DNA from: JAUILA01 sp964563925
GTDB lineage: Bacteria; Bacteroidota; Bacteroidia; Cytophagales; Cyclobacteriaceae
Assembly (NCBI GenBank): GCA_964563925.1
Contig: CAZLZD010000051.1
Span: forward strand, 1 to 29,728
Length of the DNA: 29,728 nucleotides
Reading direction: 5' to 3'
The position numbers and the translations under genes were made by a program. The notes under the pieces are model-generated. The model made no database searches. It saw only the letters and a program-made list of their open reading frames with translations, and was not told where the DNA came from. Every line of letters starts with the position of its first letter. Position 1 is the first letter of the stretch. This document shows positions 25,901 to 29,728 of the stretch, in pieces.

Positions 25901-26081
25901 AAGCCACATATATAAGATGCTGAAGATCCGCGATACAGAGGAAGCAGACTTCATCATTGAGAAGGAGATCCTTGAGCCAAGGGCTTATCATGTTCTGGAG
26001 GAAATTGGTGTTAAACCCAATGTGACCTATCTGACTAAGATCCGAAACAAGGAAGGTGCATCTGAACAAGCGGATGCCTAA
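22956..26081 (+). CDS. actB: ActB: molybdopterin-oxidoreductase-like iron-sulfur subunit of alternative complex III
   Basis: The protein has 1041 residues. A 45-residue lead precedes the Tat motif RRDFLK (46-51), and LAAC with Cys65 could also act as a lipobox. Residues about 70-740 form the molybdopterin-oxidoreductase-like domain, which in characterised complexes has no cofactor. The C-terminal ferredoxin-like domain holds Cys776/779/782/786, Cys843/846/851/855, Cys875/881/885 and Cys934/937/964/968. In the third set, CIGTRYC has Thr878 where DmsB-type proteins have Cys, the change expected for a [3Fe-4S] cluster; this agrees with the known three [4Fe-4S] plus one [3Fe-4S] of the complex. 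Electrons pass from the quinol site through these clusters to the ActA haems. It follows actA by 39 bases. Confidence 0.95.
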   Translation: MMKDNKKTYWKGIEQLSNDPAFVKNADREFPEYLPMNNGEEGRSNRRDFLKMMGFGVAAVSLAACEAPVRKAIPYLNKPVDVDPGIPNYYASSFTSGGDYCSVVVKTREGRPIKIEGNTLSPISQGGVFPQVEASVLSLYDNERLKGPLKSGESASWETLDSEVTQKLNAVASQGGQIRIVSNTVLSPTTKKVISEFTAKFPTARHVSYDPISSEGMLQANQNSFGKRAIPAYDFSKADVIVSFGADFLGTWISPIEFTKQYSKTRKLNDGKKTMSRHYQFESNLSLTGANADYRTMIKPSEEAAAVKALYDAVRGQGNAGFEHLSQAATELRRAGGRGLVVSGSNDPAVQTLVNAINNEIGAYGTTLDMARPMMVRQGDESSMNQFIDDLKAKRVQAVIFYNCNPVYNHARGTELAEALANAAVSVSTSDRPDETAVLSQYVAPDHHYLESWNDLEPRQGLFSFVQPAITPVFKTRQAQESFMVWAGQTDFNYFDYLQSQWRGVLPGGNFQMAWDKALMDGVISMEGGPAMATDSTATAEMASPGGQPAFSGNVAGAISAVGRAAKGEGVEIAFYQKVAIGDGSQANNPWLQETPDPVTKATWDNYLTVSQAWATENGVEEKEGYCNRAKVTANGHTVELPILIQPGQAPGTVGIAVGYGRTSAGKVANNVGANVFPMLPASGMAVISGVTVEVLPDMYQIAKTQTHQTYMGRDTVIQEATLPEYKENPSAGRYNPHVATWKTEEGEVSPGALSLWKGHKYNNHHWGMVIDMNSCTGCSACHVACQSENNIPVVGRQEVINRRDMHWMRIDRYYSSDGNPEDLSEIENAAANPEVTFQPMMCQHCNNAPCETVCPVVATTHSTEGINQMTYNRCIGTRYCANNCPYKVRRFNWFKYHDNGNFEDVNTAMNSVLGKMVLNPDVTVRSRGVMEKCSLCIQRIQYGKLEAKKEGRRPQDGEINTACASACPSDAIVFGDMNDPESHIYKMLKIRDTEEADFIIEKEILEPRAYHVLEEIGVKPNVTYLTKIRNKEGASEQADA

Positions 26082-26117
26082 TGAATAACTAAAGACTAAA
26101 GAGAAAAACAACGATCT

Positions 26118-27485
26118 ATGCAAGTTACTTCAGCCGTACGCGAAGATTTGGTCACCGGAGGCAAGACGGTCCATGATGTTACCGATGATATCTGCCGGCA
26201 GGTGGAGGGCAAGCCTTCCAAGTCGTGGATGCTCGGCATGGCAATCTCTCTGGGGGCCCTGGGTATCGGTACTTATGCAGTGCTGGTACTCTTATGGGAA
26301 GGAATTGGTGTCTGGGGACTGAATAAAACCGTAGGATGGGCCTGGGATATCACCAACTTCGTCTGGTGGGTGGGTATTGGTCACGCCGGAACCCTGATTT
26401 CAGCCATCCTTTTGTTGTTTCGCCAGAAATGGAGAATGTCAATTAACCGTGCGGCCGAGGCCATGACGATTTTTGCGGTTATCTGTGCGGCGTGTTTTCC
26501 CGGCCTTCACATGGGCCGCCTCTGGGTAGGATTTTACTGGGCATTGCCATTACCTAATACCTGGGGATCCCTGTGGGTAAACTTTAACTCACCCCTGCTG
26601 TGGGATGTTTTTGCGATCTCGACCTACTTTACCGTATCGCTTGTATTCTGGTATATCGGGCTCATCCCTGATTTTGCCTCTATCCGCGACCGTGCAAAAA
26701 ACAAAATTTCCAAAGCGGTTTATGGAGCGCTGAGCTTTGGCTGGGACGGTGCGGCAAAGACCTGGATGCGTTACGAATCAGTCGCGCTGATTCTGGCCGG
26801 ACTTGCCACACCACTGGTACTTTCCGTACATACGATCGTATCCTTCGACTTTGCCACCTCGGTAATTCCCGGATGGCACACCACGATTTTCCCTCCGTAC
26901 TTTGTGGCCGGGGCGATTTTCTCGGGTTTTGCCATGGTGCTTACCCTGATGCTGGTGACGCGTAAGACCTTCAAGCTGGAAGACTACATTACCGTCAACC
27001 ATATCGAGCTGATGAACATTGTCATTATCATCACCGGTTCGATCGTGGGTATCGCTTACATCACAGAGTTCTTCATTGCCTGGTATTCAGGCGTGGAGGC
27101 AGAGCAATACGCCTTTATTAACCGGGCAACCGGACCGTACTGGTGGGCTTACTGGACCATGATGACCTGTAACGTAATTTCCCCCCAGCTTTTCTGGTTC
27201 AAGAAAATCCGTACCAATATAGCGGCCACCTTCATCCTGTCGATCGTCGTAAATATAGGGATGTGGTTTGAGCGGTTTGTGATTATTGTCACTTCGCTGC
27301 ACCGCGATTACCTGCCGTCGAGCTGGGCCATGTTTTATCCGACATTCTATGACGTAGGGGTTTACCTGTTCACCTTCGGGCTGTTCTTTACCGCCTTCCT
27401 GCTGTTTGCCAAATTCTTCCCGGTGATCAACATGGCGGAAGTAAAAAGTATTATTAAGTCATCCTCTTTAAAAGAATCGAAGTAA
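26118..27485 (+). CDS. actC: ActC: NrfD/PsrC-type quinol-binding membrane subunit
   Basis: The protein has 455 residues with about ten hydrophobic segments beginning near residue 38, the NrfD/PsrC layout. Conserved blocks include WWVGIGHAGTLISAILLLFR (about 88-107), the heavily aromatic HMGRLWVGFYW, and LSVHTIVSFDFATSVIPGWH. The first 35 residues are polar and cytoplasmic. In alternative complex III this subunit carries the quinol oxidation site and a proposed proton path next to ActB. It lies 36 bases after actB and 1 base before actD. The length is normal for the family. Confidence 0.95.
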   Translation: MQVTSAVREDLVTGGKTVHDVTDDICRQVEGKPSKSWMLGMAISLGALGIGTYAVLVLLWEGIGVWGLNKTVGWAWDITNFVWWVGIGHAGTLISAILLLFRQKWRMSINRAAEAMTIFAVICAACFPGLHMGRLWVGFYWALPLPNTWGSLWVNFNSPLLWDVFAISTYFTVSLVFWYIGLIPDFASIRDRAKNKISKAVYGALSFGWDGAAKTWMRYESVALILAGLATPLVLSVHTIVSFDFATSVIPGWHTTIFPPYFVAGAIFSGFAMVLTLMLVTRKTFKLEDYITVNHIELMNIVIIITGSIVGIAYITEFFIAWYSGVEAEQYAFINRATGPYWWAYWTMMTCNVISPQLFWFKKIRTNIAATFILSIVVNIGMWFERFVIIVTSLHRDYLPSSWAMFYPTFYDVGVYLFTFGLFFTAFLLFAKFFPVINMAEVKSIIKSSSLKESK

Positions 27486-27486
27486 G

Positions 27487-28014
27487 ATGGAAAGTAATAA
27501 ACATTTTGTGTTAGGAATTTATGATGATGAGGACGTCCTCCTGTCTGCCGTTACCAAGGTAAGACAGAGCGGGATCAGGATCATGGAGGTGTATTCCCCG
27601 TTTCCTGTCCACGGCCTGGATGAAGTCCTTGGCTACAAGCGGACCCGCCTGCCTATCGCTGCCTTTATGTTTGGGTTGCTGGGTACTTCCCTGGCGCTGC
27701 TCATGCAGATCTGGATGCTGGGATATGACTGGCCGATGATCATCGGGGGTAAGAACTTCGCTGCATTGCCTCCTTTTGTACCGGTTACTTTCGAGCTTAC
27801 CGTATTACTTTCTGCCCTGGGTATGGTGGGAACATTCATGGTCGTATCCGATCTGAAGCCCTACAAGAAGCCCCGTCTGATGGATATACGCATTACGGAC
27901 GACAAACATGTAATGGCGATTGACCTGGCGGCCAACAAAATGACAAAAGAGGATATTCGCAAAATCGTCGGTGATTCCGGCGCGAGCGAAGTGAACGATA
28001 AAGATTTCGAATAA
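27487..28014 (+). CDS. actD: ActD: DUF3341 membrane subunit of alternative complex III
   Basis: The protein has 175 residues. A short soluble N-terminal domain (1-50) with IYDDEDVLLSAV and the conserved YSPFPVHGLDEVLG is followed by two membrane segments (about 55-77 and 98-121) and a soluble C-terminal part. This is the DUF3341 pattern. ActD helps hold ActC and ActF together and carries no cofactor. Its stop codon overlaps the actE start by one base (TAATG), a classic coupling arrangement. Confidence 0.93.
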   Translation: MESNKHFVLGIYDDEDVLLSAVTKVRQSGIRIMEVYSPFPVHGLDEVLGYKRTRLPIAAFMFGLLGTSLALLMQIWMLGYDWPMIIGGKNFAALPPFVPVTFELTVLLSALGMVGTFMVVSDLKPYKKPRLMDIRITDDKHVMAIDLAANKMTKEDIRKIVGDSGASEVNDKDFE

Positions 28015-28643
28015 TGGGAAAAAGCTATTTATATACAGCCTTTACCGCGGCGGCAATGCTTATGCTGGCCGGATGCGGGGCCGGGGAGAATGATCCGGGG
28101 TTTGAATATGCCCCAAACATGTATCACTCTGTTCCTTACGAGCCGCTCAAGCAGGTTACGGATCCGGAAGCTGGTCAGTGGAGTGAATTGTTTTCCGAAA
28201 ATGAAGATGAATTCGGTGAGTATTATAATTCAAATCCCCTGCATGTGAATTCAATGACCATGCGGGTACCGCCGGCCAATACAGTGAGGAGAGACACGTA
28301 CCTGCCGTACCGGATACCGAAGGACAGCCTGACACAGGCAGCCTCGGTGGAGAATCCTCTTCCGGCAAGTGAGGAAGTGCTCACTGAAGGAAGGGAACTC
28401 TACAATCGTTTCTGTGATCATTGTCACGGCGGGGACGGACAGGGAGCCGCCGAAGGCAGTGTGGGAGAAGTCTTTGCCGGGGTGCCCAGTTATAAGTCTG
28501 CCGCAGTAGTTAATGTATCAGGCGGACATATATTTCATGTCATCACCCATGGTAAAGGTCGCATGGGTGCACACGGATCACAGATCAGTGTGGAGGATCG
28601 CTGGAAGATTGTACGTTATGTACAAACCCTTCAAAAGAATTAA
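28014..28643 (+). CDS. actE: ActE: monohaem cytochrome c lipoprotein of alternative complex III
   Basis: The protein has 209 residues. A lipoprotein signal peptide ends at LAGC (Cys21), so the protein is held by lipid on the periplasmic face. After a linker of about 100 residues comes a single cytochrome c domain with CDHCH (134-138). Met184 in GRMGAHGSQI is the likely second haem ligand. ActE is the probable exit point for electrons toward cytochrome c or an attached oxidase. It overlaps actD by one base and is 38 bases before actF. Confidence 0.94.
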   Translation: MGKSYLYTAFTAAAMLMLAGCGAGENDPGFEYAPNMYHSVPYEPLKQVTDPEAGQWSELFSENEDEFGEYYNSNPLHVNSMTMRVPPANTVRRDTYLPYRIPKDSLTQAASVENPLPASEEVLTEGRELYNRFCDHCHGGDGQGAAEGSVGEVFAGVPSYKSAAVVNVSGGHIFHVITHGKGRMGAHGSQISVEDRWKIVRYVQTLQKN

Positions 28644-28681
28644 TTAAAGACCGTTTGTCGAACAGATAGACTGACAATACA

Positions 28682-29728
28682 ATGACTGAAGAACGATTTT
28701 CATTTACTTCCGGAGCCAAGAAACAAATTACCTGGGTTGGTATCATCGGATTCATACTTCTGGTGGTGGGGCTGCTTGTTCCTATTTTGTTTGGAGGTGG
28801 TCACGGGGAAGAAGGCCATGAGGGAGAAGAGCATGCGGCGGTTGCGACCGAACAAACACTGGAAGCAAGTGTCATGCAGGATGCGGTGGCAGAACATGAT
28901 GGCGACGAGGCAGATCAGCATGAAGCCACAGAGGAAGGCCATCACGGGTCGCCTACCTGGTTAAAACGATTTTATTCCAACCTGTGGGTAAACAATATTT
29001 ACTTCACAGGACTGGCCATAATAGGACTCTTTTTTATAGCTATCCAGTATGCTTCACAGGCAGGATGGTCGGTGGGCATGATGCGTGTTCCCCTGGCCAT
29101 GTCTCACTGGCTGCCCATTGCCGGCGGACTGATGCTTATTTCCTGGTTCCTGGTCAAGAGCGACGTCTTTCACTGGACACATGCAGACTTGTATGAAGGA
29201 CCTCATCCCGACGAAATTCTCCTTGGGAAAAGTGCACTCTGGTTCTGGCCATTACCCGCTGGTAGCTTTCCGGTGTTTTACATTCTCCGTATGATCGTAT
29301 TCTTTGGTCTGTGGTATATGTTCTTTGTCTGGATCAAACGGGAAATGCTGGCAGAAGATATTGAAGGAGGCACAAAACACTGGTTTAAGACCCGTAAATA
29401 TTCGGCAATATTCCTGGTCATTTTCGCTGTGTCATCTTCCGTGGCAGCGTGGGACTGGGTTATGTCGGTTGATCCGCACTGGTTCTCCACCATGTTCGGC
29501 TGGTATATGTTTGCCAGCTGGTGGGTAAACGGACTGGCAGCGATTACGCTCATTGTGGTAATTCTCAAGCAAAACGGATACCTTAAAATTGTAAATGCCA
29601 ACCATCTCCATGATATCGGGAAGTTCATTTTCGGATTCAGTATTTTCTGGACCTATATCTGGTTCTCGCAGTTTTTGCTGATCTATTATGCCAACATTCC
29701 GGAAGAGACGGTGTACTTCATCGAGCGG
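28682..29728 (+). CDS. actF: ActF: NrfD-like membrane subunit of alternative complex III (3' end cut)
   Basis: The frame is open from ATG 28682 to the window edge: 349 residues are visible and no stop is reached; family members have roughly 400-480. The first membrane segment (about 17-38) is followed by a His/Glu/Asp-rich loop (41-88) holding seven His and sixteen acidic residues, then further helices from about 103. Later blocks such as WDWVMSVDPHWFSTMFGWY are characteristic of ActF. ActF pairs with ActC in the membrane as a second NrfD-like half, with a suggested proton path but no proven quinol site. It follows actE by 38 bases in the same transcript. Genes past the edge are not visible; in relatives cytochrome oxidase genes often follow. 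Confidence 0.93.
   Translation, partial: MTEERFSFTSGAKKQITWVGIIGFILLVVGLLVPILFGGGHGEEGHEGEEHAAVATEQTLEASVMQDAVAEHDGDEADQHEATEEGHHGSPTWLKRFYSNLWVNNIYFTGLAIIGLFFIAIQYASQAGWSVGMMRVPLAMSHWLPIAGGLMLISWFLVKSDVFHWTHADLYEGPHPDEILLGKSALWFWPLPAGSFPVFYILRMIVFFGLWYMFFVWIKREMLAEDIEGGTKHWFKTRKYSAIFLVIFAVSSSVAAWDWVMSVDPHWFSTMFGWYMFASWWVNGLAAITLIVVILKQNGYLKIVNANHLHDIGKFIFGFSIFWTYIWFSQFLLIYYANIPEETVYFIER

Noticed and set aside
1..29728. CRISPR array, tRNA, rRNA, insertion sequence or prophage
   Set aside because: No regularly spaced repeats, cloverleaf-like sequence, transposase, integrase or phage structural gene was seen on reading the window.

Overview
The window reads as a chromosomal segment of a free-living, respiring Bacteroidota (Cytophagales-like or a close relative; the order cannot be fixed from sequence alone). 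The clues are a complete Bacteroidota-style promoter (TTTG, 19-base spacer, TAnnTTTG) ahead of the respiratory operon, an alternative complex III operon in the order actABCDEF, a TamB partnered by a lipoprotein form of TamA (TamL), several small families common in this phylum, and few strong Shine-Dalgarno sites. Base composition looks close to balanced by eye (not computed). No tRNA, rRNA, CRISPR array, insertion sequence or phage gene was seen.

Layout. (1) 2-2608: a surface protein, cut by the left edge, with a kinase-like domain followed by an Omp85-type barrel. A short convergent gene lies at 2621-2929. (2) 3212-9301: a stress and membrane-tension block: YtxH, CsbD, terminator, MscS, a cysteine-free ArsC-like protein, a second MscS, DUF2254, a Balon/baeRF-type ribosome-associated protein, a DJ-1/PfpI protein, terminator. 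(3) 9457-19740: an envelope biogenesis block: tamB, tamL (8-base overlap), a glycine-zipper OmpA lipoprotein, terminator, and a further Omp85-type barrel protein. (4) 19841-21298: a tight four-gene unit of a 57-residue lipoprotein, a degenerate HepT/DUF86 protein, a DUF2383 four-helix bundle and Hsp20, ended by a strong terminator. (5) 21520-29728: promoter and actA to actF, with actF cut by the right edge.

Working together: blocks 2 and 4 hold families typical of general stress regulons elsewhere (osmotic relief, ribosome protection, chaperone and carbonyl-stress functions). Block 3 is a route for inserting outer-membrane proteins plus a peptidoglycan tether. Block 5 oxidises quinol and passes electrons to cytochrome c, probably to an oxidase encoded just past the window.

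The most original leads are the kinase-like Omp85 protein at the left edge, the cysteine-free ArsC-like protein embedded between two MscS channels, and the HepT-fold protein that has lost its RNase motif inside an Hsp20 operon. No wholly new system is proven by sequence alone.
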